From: Io17-Chloro-G2 sp034420695
GTDB taxonomy: Bacteria; Chloroflexota; Dehalococcoidia; Lucifugimonadales; UBA3495
Reading direction: 5' to 3'
DNA length: 64,000 nt
Assembly: GCA_034420695.1 (NCBI GenBank)
Contig: DAOULB010000054.1
Span: 1-64,000 of the forward strand
Shown piece by piece: positions 1-9,334 of this stretch. The position numbers were made by a program, and so were the translations under genes. How positions within the stretch are numbered: the stretch's first letter is position 1; each line of letters starts with the position of its first letter. The notes beneath the pieces are model-generated. The model searched no databases, was not told the origin of the DNA, and saw nothing but the letters and a program-made list of their open reading frames with translations.

Positions 1-462
1 ACCCATAGCACGACTTCGTAACTATGAATGGCAGCGGACGGTCCATTTTTCAACCGCCACAAGTCAGGCAGTCAATCCGTCCAGGTGGCCCACTTTACCT
101 CCGCCGCTTACAGGGGCCAGGGCCGGGCACATGACGCCCCACTCGTCGACCTGGGCGTCGGCCCTGTCGATTAGCAAGCCCTCGGGCTCTAACAGGAAGA
201 ATAGCAGGGCGAGCACGGGGCCAGTTACGAGGGACAATGGTCCCAACTTGTCGACCGAAATCGTCCCCCTCGGCTATCATCCGTAAACTACCGGATGCGG
301 TGCTGCCCCCAGATGGTCAAGCCTTTCCGTAACCCCCTTAAGATCTAGGCGGGAACTTCATCTCTTCAGTCAACTCTCTCCGTTGCAATGGTTTCCTATC
401 AGTAGCGGTTGCCTGTTGGAGCATATACTGTTAGAGATGTGGCAGCGGAGGGTACAAGGGCA
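1..462. other. Window edge, no intact gene
   Basis: No credible reading frame with a ribosome binding site is seen here. The only recognisable coding signal is a short remnant of an HpaB-type hydroxylase gene (separate entry). The rest does not resemble any gene I recognise. It may be the decayed end of an inserted segment, because base composition becomes AT-richer immediately to the right. Confidence 0.5.
113..163 (-). pseudogene. HpaB-type hydroxylase remnant (51 bp)
   Basis: These 51 bases match positions 4100-4150, inside the intact HpaB-type hydroxylase gene of this window, at 50 of 51 positions and in the same orientation. Read on the minus strand they encode ADAQVDEWGVMCPALAP, against ADAQIDEWGVMCPALAP in the intact protein. 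Identity ends abruptly on both sides and no hydroxylase-length frame surrounds it, so this is a fragment and not a gene. It could be the scar of a lost paralogue or a short duplicated segment. Confidence 0.75.
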
Positions 463-1098
463 ATGGACTTAGAGCAAGTCTTGATCGTTATATTCACTGG
501 AGTAGTAGCTCTTTCTACTGCAGTTTACGCGATTTTGACATGGAGACTTGTCACCGAGACACGAAGGATGCGAGAAATCCAAACGGAGCCGAGAGTAAGC
601 ATCCGAGCAGAAGCAGACAATGCTGGCTTTCGCGGGTATGAACTAGTAATCCAGAACCAGGGCCAGGGTGTGGCAAGAAATGTGCGCTTTGAATTTGAAG
701 GTGACCCAAGCTATTTTCGCAACAGTTGGGTGAATCGAAGCCCTCCTGCTGTTAACGATCTACCCATTATCAAGAATGGCCTGGACTATTTGGAGCCAAA
801 TCAATTATATAGATTCCCCTTGGGGACGGTTAGTAGCGAGGAATTTGAGAGAGCCATTAAAACTCCCTGGACCTTTCGTACATGTTACGAAAGCCTATAC
901 GGCAAGCGCAAATCAGATACCTACGTAGTGGATTTCTCGCAATTCAGTGGCATGTTCTTTGATTCGAACCATCCTAAAGAAATGGCCGAATACATGAAAG
1001 CCGTACGGGAAGACCTGCACAGATTGACCAATGGGCAGGCAAGAATTCAGGTAGTCACACAAACTTCTGAAGAGTACGAGCGTCGACTCGCGGAATGA
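463..1098 (+). CDS. Membrane-anchored protein of unknown function
   Basis: A 211-residue protein starting at an ATG preceded by GGAGG about 11 bases upstream; an upstream in-frame TTG at 409 lacks such a site. Residues of about 5-27 form one hydrophobic helix (VLIVIFTGVVALSTAVYAIL) followed by a basic, helical stretch (RRMREIQ). The rest is soluble and probably beta-rich, with an 'NQGQGVARNVRFEFEGD' segment of the kind seen in immunoglobulin-like cytoplasmic domains of small membrane-anchored bacterial proteins. I recognise no family. The gene is AT-richer than the housekeeping genes further right, as is its convergent neighbour, which suggests recent acquisition. Confidence 0.7.
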   Translation: MDLEQVLIVIFTGVVALSTAVYAILTWRLVTETRRMREIQTEPRVSIRAEADNAGFRGYELVIQNQGQGVARNVRFEFEGDPSYFRNSWVNRSPPAVNDLPIIKNGLDYLEPNQLYRFPLGTVSSEEFERAIKTPWTFRTCYESLYGKRKSDTYVVDFSQFSGMFFDSNHPKEMAEYMKAVREDLHRLTNGQARIQVVTQTSEEYERRLAE

Positions 1099-1288
1099 CG
1101 CGAGGCTCAAGGCCTTCAAATCTCGAATGGGGCTGAAATGCCCATCGGCGATAAATATGAAGCGTGATTGAAAATGGGCATCGGAGTCTTACCCGCTAGC
1201 TAAAGACCTGCCACCTTGGCCGTCAAACACCCTGAACACCCGCTTCAAACTTCACCACTTTCCCTTTTATTCCAAAGTAGATTGACTG

Positions 1289-3562
1289 CTAACCTTGGAG
1301 CAGTTTTCTCTTCTGAGTCTCGAATTCTTCTGGTGTAAGAATGCCTTTGTCTACCAAATCAGATAGTTTCTCAAGTTCGTCCGCAACGGAAATGTGGATC
1401 GATGCCGGAGGTAAGTGTGCGGGCGTAACTACGACTGGGGCAGAAATCTTCGCCCTGATGTATTCTTCGAACTCCTTGATTGCTCCATTGTTTATCCAAT
1501 CAAAGATTTCTTTGGTCCCGTATGATTCAATGGTGATTTTTCCGAACAACATTCCGGGGGAGGACTCAACTGATGTAATTGTGGGGTAGGAGAATGTCTT
1601 CGCTTTGAACCGATGCTTCCCTTCGAGTTCTACGAAGATGAGGCGGCTTGGCGTGGCTACCAGAACTCCGGCCCATTCGTCAAACTTGGCAGAAGTCATC
1701 TTCTCGGGGAGTTCACTATCCTCCAAGATGTTTGGCAAGCACCTGATTCCGTCCATATCCAGCGCGTCCTTACTCCAACCCAACTTTGCGATTGCACTAG
1801 CGATTACGTCTTTCTTGGATTTGGGCTGAACTGCGGGGTGTGCGGAAATCTTTTCCTGCAAGTGCTCACTTAGTCGTTGGATTCGAATAGCATCCCCTTC
1901 ATACACCCTCATCATGGCGCTATTGGACTCGTGAATTGTGATTTTGCCTGTAGCCCAGCCTGTCGAGGATTCCACCCACGAAATCTTGTCGTAGGGGAGG
2001 TCATCTACCTTGACCGAGCCAATCTGCTTATCCACAAAGATGAAACGACGGTCCGTAGCGACTAACAATCCCGTACGGTTTGTTGTCTTCGAAACCCGCA
2101 AGCCGTGCCTATCGTCGTAGCTTCCAGGCATCACTCTCTCAGGGAGTTCACCTTGTGCCAGGATGTTTGGCAACTGCTTTAGCTCTCCCCCTACCTCAAG
2201 AGTGCGCTCAAGACCATTTAGGTCGTTTAGTTCTCTAACAGCATCCTCAATGGCATTGGCCTTGGTTCCCTTGTAATTCTCTGCTACCGATGCTTTGTCC
2301 GGCACTGGTGGTAGGGTGTTAAGGGCAGAGGTATGGTCATGAACCCTTTCCCGTAAGTGCTCTGCGAACTTGCTGAGCTGTCCTTTATTGTCTGCTCCGT
2401 GAAACTTTTCCGTGTTCCCGTAGATGTCGATTGTGATCGTTCCTGACATCATCTTGGTTGAGAATTCGACCGTTGAAATCATGCCATAGGGAAAATCGTC
2501 TAACTTCAGAGAGAGAATCGCTTTGTCTAAGAATATGAGCCGATGGTTCGTAGCAACCAGCAGGCCATTCCTATAGTTGTATTGGCCCGGCTCTATCTTC
2601 TCTGGAAACTCTCCCTCCACAAGGAATTGTGGCAAGTGCCTGATCTCCTCACTTTCCACTGGCAAGATATCGAAGTTCTCTAGCTTTCGTATTGCATCGA
2701 TTGTGGATTTTTCTTTAAGCCATTTGTAGTTGTCATCAATGGAGATCGCGAGGCATTCAGAAATCTTTGCACGCAAGAATTCAGCGAATCCCACGACCTC
2801 ATTGTTGCTAGAAGCATGAAATTCGTTCTTTTTCCCCTCCACATGAACACTTACTGCGTGTAACAGTCTTCCTGTAGTTGTCTGAACGTAGCTTATTTTG
2901 TCATAAGGAAATTCTTTGGCCTTGAGTGAGAATATTCCGTGGACAAAAACGAGCCGTTGGTTAGTGGCTACTAACGCTCCTGCACCCGATGCAATTATCC
3001 TTTCTGGAAGTTCGTCGTGCCTGAGTACGTCCTGAATATGCTGGGCTGATCTTTGATTAATCTTCCGATCGGGACTACCTGCTCGAAAGGCATCATGAAT
3101 TGCATCTGCCTGTGAGGACTTGACCGTCTCTGAAACGGGCGGTTGAGTGTCCACTCTTGAGCGCATATATTCAGCCATCTTGCGTGCTTTGAACTCGCCG
3201 TCGCGCCACAAGCCATAGACATCCTCCTTCTTCCGCCCATCGTTTACGGTAATTCGGTGTCTAAATCTTCCTCGCGAGTAAGCAACGGACGAAACCTTGT
3301 CCCAATGAAAATCCCACACGATTTTTGGTGCCAGGGAAAATCCGACTTCCCCTATGAGCACGACTCGTAAATTCGTAGCGACCAGTAGACAGGTGTCATT
3401 ACTCTGATACTCTACAACCAAGGCTTTCTCTGGCAGTTCGTTCCCTTTCAAGGTGCTTGCCAGTGCTTTAATCTCATCCTCCACTGCTGCTCGGCTAAGT
3501 CCACCGATGTCATGCAAGACCGAATTGATCGCTTCAACTTGGGCGGCTTTCTGAGTGATCAT
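1289..3562 (-). CDS. Five-repeat PH-like domain protein with C-terminal SHOCT
   Basis: A 757-residue protein built from five copies of a PH-like unit at roughly residues 43-134, 185-266, 318-407, 473-572 and 618-706. Each carries the pattern LPE(K/R) ... LLVAT..R(L/V/F)(I/V)F(V/L) ... (F/L)PY..I(S/T).VE. This is the signature of bacterial PH domains (YokE/bPH type). Residues about 724-756 (SVADELEKLSDLVDKGILTPEEF...) are a SHOCT motif, a short oligomerisation tail common at the ends of such proteins. Linkers between units contain a helical 'DAIRKL' segment. No signal peptide or membrane segment is visible. GGAG lies about 9 bases before the ATG. Function unknown; a scaffold or binding role is inference. 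AT-rich composition suggests transfer. Confidence 0.85.
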   Translation of the reverse strand: MITQKAAQVEAINSVLHDIGGLSRAAVEDEIKALASTLKGNELPEKALVVEYQSNDTCLLVATNLRVVLIGEVGFSLAPKIVWDFHWDKVSSVAYSRGRFRHRITVNDGRKKEDVYGLWRDGEFKARKMAEYMRSRVDTQPPVSETVKSSQADAIHDAFRAGSPDRKINQRSAQHIQDVLRHDELPERIIASGAGALVATNQRLVFVHGIFSLKAKEFPYDKISYVQTTTGRLLHAVSVHVEGKKNEFHASSNNEVVGFAEFLRAKISECLAISIDDNYKWLKEKSTIDAIRKLENFDILPVESEEIRHLPQFLVEGEFPEKIEPGQYNYRNGLLVATNHRLIFLDKAILSLKLDDFPYGMISTVEFSTKMMSGTITIDIYGNTEKFHGADNKGQLSKFAEHLRERVHDHTSALNTLPPVPDKASVAENYKGTKANAIEDAVRELNDLNGLERTLEVGGELKQLPNILAQGELPERVMPGSYDDRHGLRVSKTTNRTGLLVATDRRFIFVDKQIGSVKVDDLPYDKISWVESSTGWATGKITIHESNSAMMRVYEGDAIRIQRLSEHLQEKISAHPAVQPKSKKDVIASAIAKLGWSKDALDMDGIRCLPNILEDSELPEKMTSAKFDEWAGVLVATPSRLIFVELEGKHRFKAKTFSYPTITSVESSPGMLFGKITIESYGTKEIFDWINNGAIKEFEEYIRAKISAPVVVTPAHLPPASIHISVADELEKLSDLVDKGILTPEEFETQKRKLLQG

Positions 3563-3744
3563 CTAGTACGCTCCATTTCAATTCGGCAATGGCTGAGGGA
3601 TGGGGTAATCAAGTGGCTAATTGGTTTCATCTGCCTGATGGGTGACTCCGGAGCTATTCCTGCAATAAGAACCCGTCTAATGTCCACCTTAGGGTAGGGC
3701 GGCTTGGCAAAAAATACCTGGTACGAGTCGAACCATTTAGCGAC

Positions 3745-5199
3745 TCAACCGCTGCGGTCGAGGAACTCTTGGACACGGGCCTTGGCGGGTTCTTTGTTGT
3801 AGTTGTTGTAGAGCATCATGGCGTTACGGACGGGGTCGCCGCCGAAGAAGCGTTCGTAGAGGACCTGCCGCCCGCCGAAGGCGCTGCAGGCCACGTCCCA
3901 AGCCAAGTGGAACAGCTTGGCCCGCTCCCGGGCGGTGGCGGACTCGGTGGACATATACCTCTCGATTTCGGCAGCTATTGGCGTGTCGAAGTCGGCCTCG
4001 GCGGGAAGGGCCATCAGGCTGCTGGAACCCATTTGCTGCACGATTTCTGCCAGCCTAGGGTAGATGGTCTTGGGGAACAGGCTTCGGCTGGCGGTGAAGG
4101 GGGCCAGGGCCGGGCACATGACGCCCCACTCGTCGATCTGGGCGTCGGCCTCAGCAGCCCGCAGCAGGGCCTTCATGGTTTCCACGTAAACGATTACTTC
4201 CCCCATGCGCTCCTGCACTTGGGGTATCTGGGTGGAACCCAAGGTCTCGATCATCAGGGACAGCAGGCCCAGGACGAATTCGGTCTTGACCACGGTGCGG
4301 GTGGTGACTTGGTGGCCCGTGTGGGCCAAGGAATGGGTGTTGGCGGAGTAGTTGTTGCACATCTCCGGGTCGCCCAGCAGGAAGACCCGTTCCCAGGGCA
4401 CCAGGACGTCGTCGAAGAACACCACGGCGTCCATCTCTTCGAACCGGGAGCCCAGCGGGTGGTCGAAGTGGGAGCGGTTTTGGTCGAAGCTTTCCCGGCA
4501 CAGGAACTTCAAGCCTGGGGTGTCGCAGGGAATGGAGAAGGAGAAAGCCTGCCGCCAAGCGTCGTCGCCGATCAGGTGGCTCCGGGTGGGATACACGGCG
4601 ATTTCATCGGAGATGGGCCCCAGGGTCGCCAGTATCCGGCTGCCATTCACTATGATGCCGGCGTCGGTCTCCTTGGTGACGGTCAGAGCCACTTGGTCGC
4701 TGATGTTGTCCACGGAGCCGGGAGTACGGCTGCGCTGCAGGTTGACGAGGGTGAGGGTGAGGGTGACGTCGTTCTCCCGGATGAACTCGTGGTAGCGCAG
4801 CACGTTCTTCTTGAACTCGGGCCGGTTCCGGGCGAAGTAGTCGCTGGCGGCAGCCCAAGAGGTGAGGGCCAAGTTCAGAAAGTCGGGGGTGCGGGCCATC
4901 ATCCCGCAACTGGTCCAAGCCCAGCGGGCCATCATCTTGCGGCGCCGTTCCAAGTCTTCGTGGGTCTTGGGAACCATGAAGGAAAGGCCCACTTGTTCGC
5001 CGGTGGTGGGGGAGGCGAAGGTCATCTCCTTGCCGACTTCCGGGTCGTGCTGCAGGTCGTAGAGGGCTGCCAAGGACAGCACGCCGTTGCGGAAGGCTGG
5101 GTGGCTGGTCACGTCGTCCACCCGCTCGCCCCGTATCCACACCTCCCGGGGACGGTCCCGGAGTCCAGCGATGTATTGCGCTCCCGTGCGTGCCGGCAT
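3745..5199 (-). CDS. 4-hydroxyphenylacetate 3-hydroxylase family monooxygenase
   Basis: A 484-residue, full-length member of the HpaB family of FADH2-dependent aromatic hydroxylases. It starts MPARTGAQYIAGLRDRPREV, the usual N-terminus with the GxEYxxxLR-type segment. The central part has the conserved 'VLVPWERVF' loop that lines the flavin pocket, and the C-terminal part carries 'GGRQVLYERFFGGDP', typical of the family. Known members ortho-hydroxylate phenols using reduced flavin supplied by a separate flavin reductase; none is adjacent, though one is encoded at 16284. It is divergent from a zinc alcohol dehydrogenase. The substrate cannot be told from sequence. Confidence 0.93.
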   Translation of the reverse strand: MPARTGAQYIAGLRDRPREVWIRGERVDDVTSHPAFRNGVLSLAALYDLQHDPEVGKEMTFASPTTGEQVGLSFMVPKTHEDLERRRKMMARWAWTSCGMMARTPDFLNLALTSWAAASDYFARNRPEFKKNVLRYHEFIRENDVTLTLTLVNLQRSRTPGSVDNISDQVALTVTKETDAGIIVNGSRILATLGPISDEIAVYPTRSHLIGDDAWRQAFSFSIPCDTPGLKFLCRESFDQNRSHFDHPLGSRFEEMDAVVFFDDVLVPWERVFLLGDPEMCNNYSANTHSLAHTGHQVTTRTVVKTEFVLGLLSLMIETLGSTQIPQVQERMGEVIVYVETMKALLRAAEADAQIDEWGVMCPALAPFTASRSLFPKTIYPRLAEIVQQMGSSSLMALPAEADFDTPIAAEIERYMSTESATARERAKLFHLAWDVACSAFGGRQVLYERFFGGDPVRNAMMLYNNYNKEPAKARVQEFLDRSG

Positions 5200-5479
5200 G
5201 TCTGCTCCCTATTGGGGTGTTAGAAGGATAGAGGCGAGGTGCGGGGGCACCTGCATGGAGGGAAGAATCCGAGTGTAGCAGGGGCTATTTTGGGTGTCAA
5301 AAGGCGGCATTTCTTGATAAGGCAGCCTAATCGGTGAGTCTCACTACTACACTACTAATGGAATGGCGGATATGGTATTTTGACTGCGGTTTGCGGCTGG
5401 GGCCGCCTATTGCAACTACTTACTCCAACAGCCGCGGCTGCTCCGTAATTCCCATCAACACGATTAAGGGGGAGTACCG

Positions 5480-6580
5480 ATGAAAGGAAGAGTGATCACC
5501 TGTAAGGAGTACGGCAAACCCTTCGAAATCGAGGAGTACGATGTTCCCGAGCCGCAGCCCGGTGCGGTGTTGCTGCGGATGACTCAGGCTGGCATCTGCG
5601 GCTCCGACCTCCACGTCTGGCGGGGAGACCAAGTGAACGTTCCCCTGCCCCCTACGGGCCGGGCCATGGGGCACGAGGGGACCGGCGTAGTGGAGACCTT
5701 GGGCGAAGGCGTGACGACGGATTCCTCGGGGACTCCCATAGAGGAGGGCGACCGGGTGGTGTATGCCGCGGTGTTTCCCTGCTACCACTGCCACCAGTGC
5801 CTGAAGGGCAACACCAACTGGTGCATGAACCGCAACTACCCCGCCGCCGGCGTGTGGCCCTATTTTACCGGCACGTACGCCGACTTCCTGTACCTGCCGC
5901 CGCGCCACCCCTTCTTCCGGGTGCCCGACGAGCTGGACGACGACCTGCTGGGGCCGGTGAACTGCGCCATGGGCACCGTCACCACCGGCCTGCTTCGGGC
6001 CGACGCCGGCGAGGGGAACTACGTGGTGATACAGGGAGCCGGGGGTCTCGGCGTCCACGCCACCGCCATGGCCAAGGAGATGGGGGCCGACCGGGTGATT
6101 GTCATGGACCGGCTGGAGAACCGCTTGGAACTGGCCGAGGCCTTCGGGGCGGACCACACCATCAACATTGAAGAGTTCAACACCCAGGAGACCAGGGTAA
6201 GCCGGGTGAAGGAGTTGACCGACGGCCGGGGCGCCGACGTGGTGATGGAACTGGTTGGCCGGGCGGAGCTACTGGCCGAGGGCATCGACATGTTGAGCAA
6301 CGGGGGCACTTTTGTCGAAATCGGCGACATCGTGCGGGGGCGCGAGGTTTCCATCGACCCGTCCAAGCTGCTGCAGGGGAAGAACATCGTGGGTTCCCTA
6401 ATGTACAAGCCCGACCTGCTGCCCCGCTTGTTGAACTTCTTAGTGCGGAACCACCGGAAGCTGCCCTTTGACCGTATCGTCTCCCACAAGTTCCCGCTGG
6501 CCGACGTTAACGAAGCCTTCCCCCAGTGCGAGTGGGACCAGCGCCAGCCGGAGATCACCAGGGCCATGCTGGTGCCGTAA
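5480..6580 (+). CDS. Zinc-dependent alcohol dehydrogenase (MDR family)
   Basis: A 366-residue medium-chain dehydrogenase. The GroES-like half has the catalytic-zinc Cys in GICGSDLH (about residue 40), the GHEGTG motif (about 64-69) and the four structural-zinc cysteines in CYHCHQCLKGNTNWC (about 100-114). The Rossmann half has the nucleotide loop GAGGLGVHATAMAKEMGA (about 190), followed by VMDRLENRLELA with an acidic residue that suggests NAD rather than NADP. A strong AAGGGGGAG site precedes the ATG. It is divergent from the HpaB-like hydroxylase across a 280-bp spacer, so the two may share regulation in aromatic or alcohol degradation; this is inference. Confidence 0.92.
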   Translation: MKGRVITCKEYGKPFEIEEYDVPEPQPGAVLLRMTQAGICGSDLHVWRGDQVNVPLPPTGRAMGHEGTGVVETLGEGVTTDSSGTPIEEGDRVVYAAVFPCYHCHQCLKGNTNWCMNRNYPAAGVWPYFTGTYADFLYLPPRHPFFRVPDELDDDLLGPVNCAMGTVTTGLLRADAGEGNYVVIQGAGGLGVHATAMAKEMGADRVIVMDRLENRLELAEAFGADHTINIEEFNTQETRVSRVKELTDGRGADVVMELVGRAELLAEGIDMLSNGGTFVEIGDIVRGREVSIDPSKLLQGKNIVGSLMYKPDLLPRLLNFLVRNHRKLPFDRIVSHKFPLADVNEAFPQCEWDQRQPEITRAMLVP

Positions 6581-6653
6581 GGGTAGAATTAAAGCAGTCT
6601 GAACTAGTTGAACCGGTCTGACCGCTTCATGACAGGCAGAACGAAGTAGTTTA

Positions 6654-6932
6654 TTGATACAGAGCTTTGGCAACCGGGACACCGAGGAATTCTTCAAGGG
6701 GGAGAGAATTCTTGCTTTTCGAGAATTTGCCGTTTCAGCGAGACGGCGGTTAAACGACCTCAATCAGGCGAGGTCATTGACAGACTTAGCAAGGAAACGA
6801 GGGAATCGATTGGAAGCCCTGGCTGGCGACCGGCGAGGGCAATACAGCATTCGCATAAACCTTCAATGGCGCATTTGTTTTCGTTGGAATAACGGTGCTG
6901 CCTACGATGTTGAAATCGTGGACTACCATTGA
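6654..6932 (+). CDS. higB: HigB-type RelE-superfamily mRNA interferase toxin
   Basis: A 92-residue protein of the HigB/RelE fold: it opens MIQSFGNRDTEEFF and contains RLNDLNQARSLTDLARKRGNRLEALAGDR, then the conserved core 'GQYSIRINLQWRICFRW' and the C-terminal 'VEIVDYH'. These are the hallmark segments of HigB, a ribosome-dependent mRNA endonuclease. The start is a TTG at the position matching the canonical MIQSF N-terminus. The antitoxin gene begins 14 bases after the stop, in the toxin-first order typical of higBA. Confidence 0.93.
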   Translation: MIQSFGNRDTEEFFKGERILAFREFAVSARRRLNDLNQARSLTDLARKRGNRLEALAGDRRGQYSIRINLQWRICFRWNNGAAYDVEIVDYH

Positions 6933-6945
6933 GGGAGGACAAGTT

Positions 6946-7290
6946 ATGATAATCGACCACGGGCCTTTCAAGGACGGGCTTCCTGCTATCCACCCAGGGG
7001 AAAGCCTTGCTGACGACCTAGAGGAAATGGACATGACCGCGGAGGAGTTGGATAGAGCTCTGGCGGTCCCTTGGGGCACAGTTGAAGCGGTGTTGGAGGG
7101 CCGGAGACCGATAACCGCTGACCTGGCCCTGCGCCTTTCCCACTACTTAGGCACCACCGCTAGAATCTGGATGGACCTTCAATCAGTTTACGATCTCAAG
7201 GTCGCGCTCAAAAAGTCAGGCCACGACATCGAAGAGCAAGTCCAGCCCAGGCCGGACATGCCCTTTCCGTCAGAGGACTGGGAGGACTGA
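6946..7290 (+). CDS. higA: HigA-type antitoxin, XRE-family helix-turn-helix
   Basis: A 114-residue protein starting at an ATG with GGGAGG nine bases upstream. It has the HigA opening 'IHPGESLADDLEEMDMTAEEL', then the helix-turn-helix core 'LDRALAVPWGTVEAVLEGRRPITADLALRLSHYLG' and 'WMDLQSVYDLKVA', all diagnostic of HigA. It should bind and neutralise HigB and repress the operon promoter. A strong intrinsic terminator follows at 7330, so the pair forms a self-contained unit. Confidence 0.94.
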   Translation: MIIDHGPFKDGLPAIHPGESLADDLEEMDMTAEELDRALAVPWGTVEAVLEGRRPITADLALRLSHYLGTTARIWMDLQSVYDLKVALKKSGHDIEEQVQPRPDMPFPSEDWED

Positions 7291-7329
7291 GTTTCGCCTT
7301 GGTATTGTTCTCACCCGGCGCGAGAGTAG

Positions 7330-7357
7330 GGCCCTGGCACATAAGCCAGGGCCTTTT
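7330..7357 (+). terminator. Intrinsic terminator after higBA
   Basis: A 9-bp perfect stem (GGCCCTGGC / GCCAGGGCC) with loop ACATAA is followed by TTTT. It lies 40 bases beyond the higA stop and before a convergent gene. Confidence 0.85.
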
Positions 7358-7380
7358 GCCTCTATTGGAGGGTCTGGCAG

Positions 7381-9153
7381 TCATATTCCTTCAGCATGAG
7401 GCCATATCTTAAGAATCTGGTCTGCCAGTTTGGCGCTGCGCTCATGAATGGCCTCCTCGTCCCAAGTCTCTGGCACACTTTCGAGAAGCCGCTTGTTCAA
7501 GAAAAGGCTGCTGTGGGCGTTTAGGTGCACTTTTTTCTCAACCCAGGGTCCGTTGGATATTGATGAGTTCAGCTTTTGGGTTAGCAAAGTTAGATTACCT
7601 ATCTCTTTTACAGACTGGTTCCTTTCCCATATCCGATCTGGGTCATTCTTAGCATCGGTGGCCAAACCCCAGTGCGTTTCCCATCCCTGGGGCATAATGT
7701 GCTCCAACGTTAGGTTGTCCGTACTTCCCAAGTCTTCTGCTAAGTCGGTACGTAGACTAATTTCAATGGCCTCCATTACCATTCTCTGCCGAATAGCATT
7801 TCCAGTGAGGGGATTACCTATCAACTTTTCCTTGACCATCCTGTCATTGGGCCAGATTCTTGTGTCGGTATCCCACTTCTTGAGATGGTCTATCACGGTA
7901 GAATCGGCTTCGTTGGCATTATCGAAAACCGCAAGCAATTCTTGAAAGTATCTATTCAGCCCCGTTGACCCAAGGCCACACAACATTCTTCTTACAAGAA
8001 AGCTTTCTAGGGCAGCATGAGCGCGGGCTTGTTTTTTCGAGGGAACGTCTGAAGCGTGCAACCACAAGAGAACAGGCGTGACACTTCCAATCTCAATTGC
8101 CTTTACTCGCTTGAGAAATGTACTCATTTCTGGCAATGAGTCTTCTTCAATATCCCTATAGAATACTCCGGAACGCTTGATTTCTTCTGCGACTACCTTT
8201 ATGTCGCTTCCCTTGTAGGATTCAGAATCCAAGAGGGTCCGGAAGTCCGCGGCTACCCTTTCAGAATTGACTTCTCCCCTTTTCTTCATTACCGCCCAAT
8301 AGTTTAGGAACCTGTCATTCTGAGTTCGGTTTAGCCGGCCTTCCCTCGTCATTTGACGCCACCACTCGTCTTCAAACATCCCCCACAAGTCTCTGGCTTT
8401 GTCGGGATCATCTACAACATCAGCTTTGTACATAACGGTATTCTTAATGCGGTCCGACTGAGTTAGAGGTTCTCCACGCTCATTAAGGGTCTCAAAAATG
8501 ATGTGAGGTTGCTTTCCCTCATCTAAGTCGATGGCTGCTATTTGAATGCGTTCTGTTAATACATGCTCCAAAGCATCAGCTTGTTCTCCCCAAGGTACAG
8601 AGGCACCATTTAGCCATTCGACCACCTGTCCTTTGAAGAAATCAAAAGCTTCTATGATCATAGAGGGAGGGCGCTGACCGGCACCCAACAAATTCCTCAT
8701 CACTAATTGGAAAGCGTTTTGGTCATTAATGTTGGACTATCGGATTTTCGTGTCGTTATTGGGATCGGATCCTAAATTACTTTCGTCGTTCTTTGTAAGT
8801 TTGCGAAGTCTCGCCGCCCTGGGCGTGTCATTTCTGGTCAGGAAGGCTTCTTCTGCAGCCTTTATGAGCAACTGGAGGCTTGTCAATCTTTGCTGACCAT
8901 CAACGACGATTCTCTTTTGTACCTCTCCGGTAGGACTGGTCTGGGGGAAAAGAACGATTGCCCCTAAGAAATGAGGGGGCACTTCACTTCCTTCTTGTTC
9001 CTGGTATCTTTCTGCTCTCTGGGAAATGTCAAGCCAGAGGGGCAGCCATTGAGATTCTTTCCTCCAAGCGTAAGGACGTTGAAATTGAGGAATACGATAA
9101 GACACTGGTGCATTGAATAGAGTTTCTAGGTTTGTAATACTTGCGCTTAGCAT
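7381..9153 (-). pseudogene. DUF262/DUF1524 (GmrSD-like) gene interrupted by an in-frame TAG
   Basis: Two open segments in one frame are separated only by a TAG at 8739-8737. The upstream segment starts at an ATG with AGGTGG about nine bases before it and contains the DUF262 motifs YRIPQFQRPYAW, FLGAIVLFP and VVDGQQRLTSLQLLI. The downstream segment completes DUF262 and carries the DUF1524 His-Me nuclease motif LEHIMPQ and 'EIGNLTLLTQKLN'. Together they would give about 590 codons, the normal size for proteins of the GmrSD type, which cut modified DNA. The stop falls in a stretch usually reading K-I-x-P-T-N-x-x-D. It is either a nonsense mutation that disables the gene or a sequencing error. 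AT-rich relative to neighbours. Confidence 0.85.
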
Positions 9154-9334
9154 TAATGGGCCACCTATACTTGAGGCTGTGATGTTTTCATTCGGTATTA
9201 TAGCCGTTCGCTCAGGATGCATGAGGACTATTATCAGGTTGTCCATAAAGTAAGGTAGGCTGGGTCATTCCCGATGGTGAGAAGCCGTCGCTGTGCTAGA
9301 ATGCCGGAAATTCTCTTGAGCAGGAAGTGATCCC

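Noticed and set aside
3700..3760. Possible tRNA 3' end near 'GAGTCGAACC'
   Set aside because: The sequence resembles a T-loop only over seven bases; the flanks do not form the 5-bp stem, and no acceptor, D or anticodon arms can be built on either strand.
3769..5223. 484-codon plus-strand frame opposite the HpaB gene
   Set aside because: Its composition is Gly/Val/His-rich with no motif; the minus-strand hydroxylase is unmistakable.
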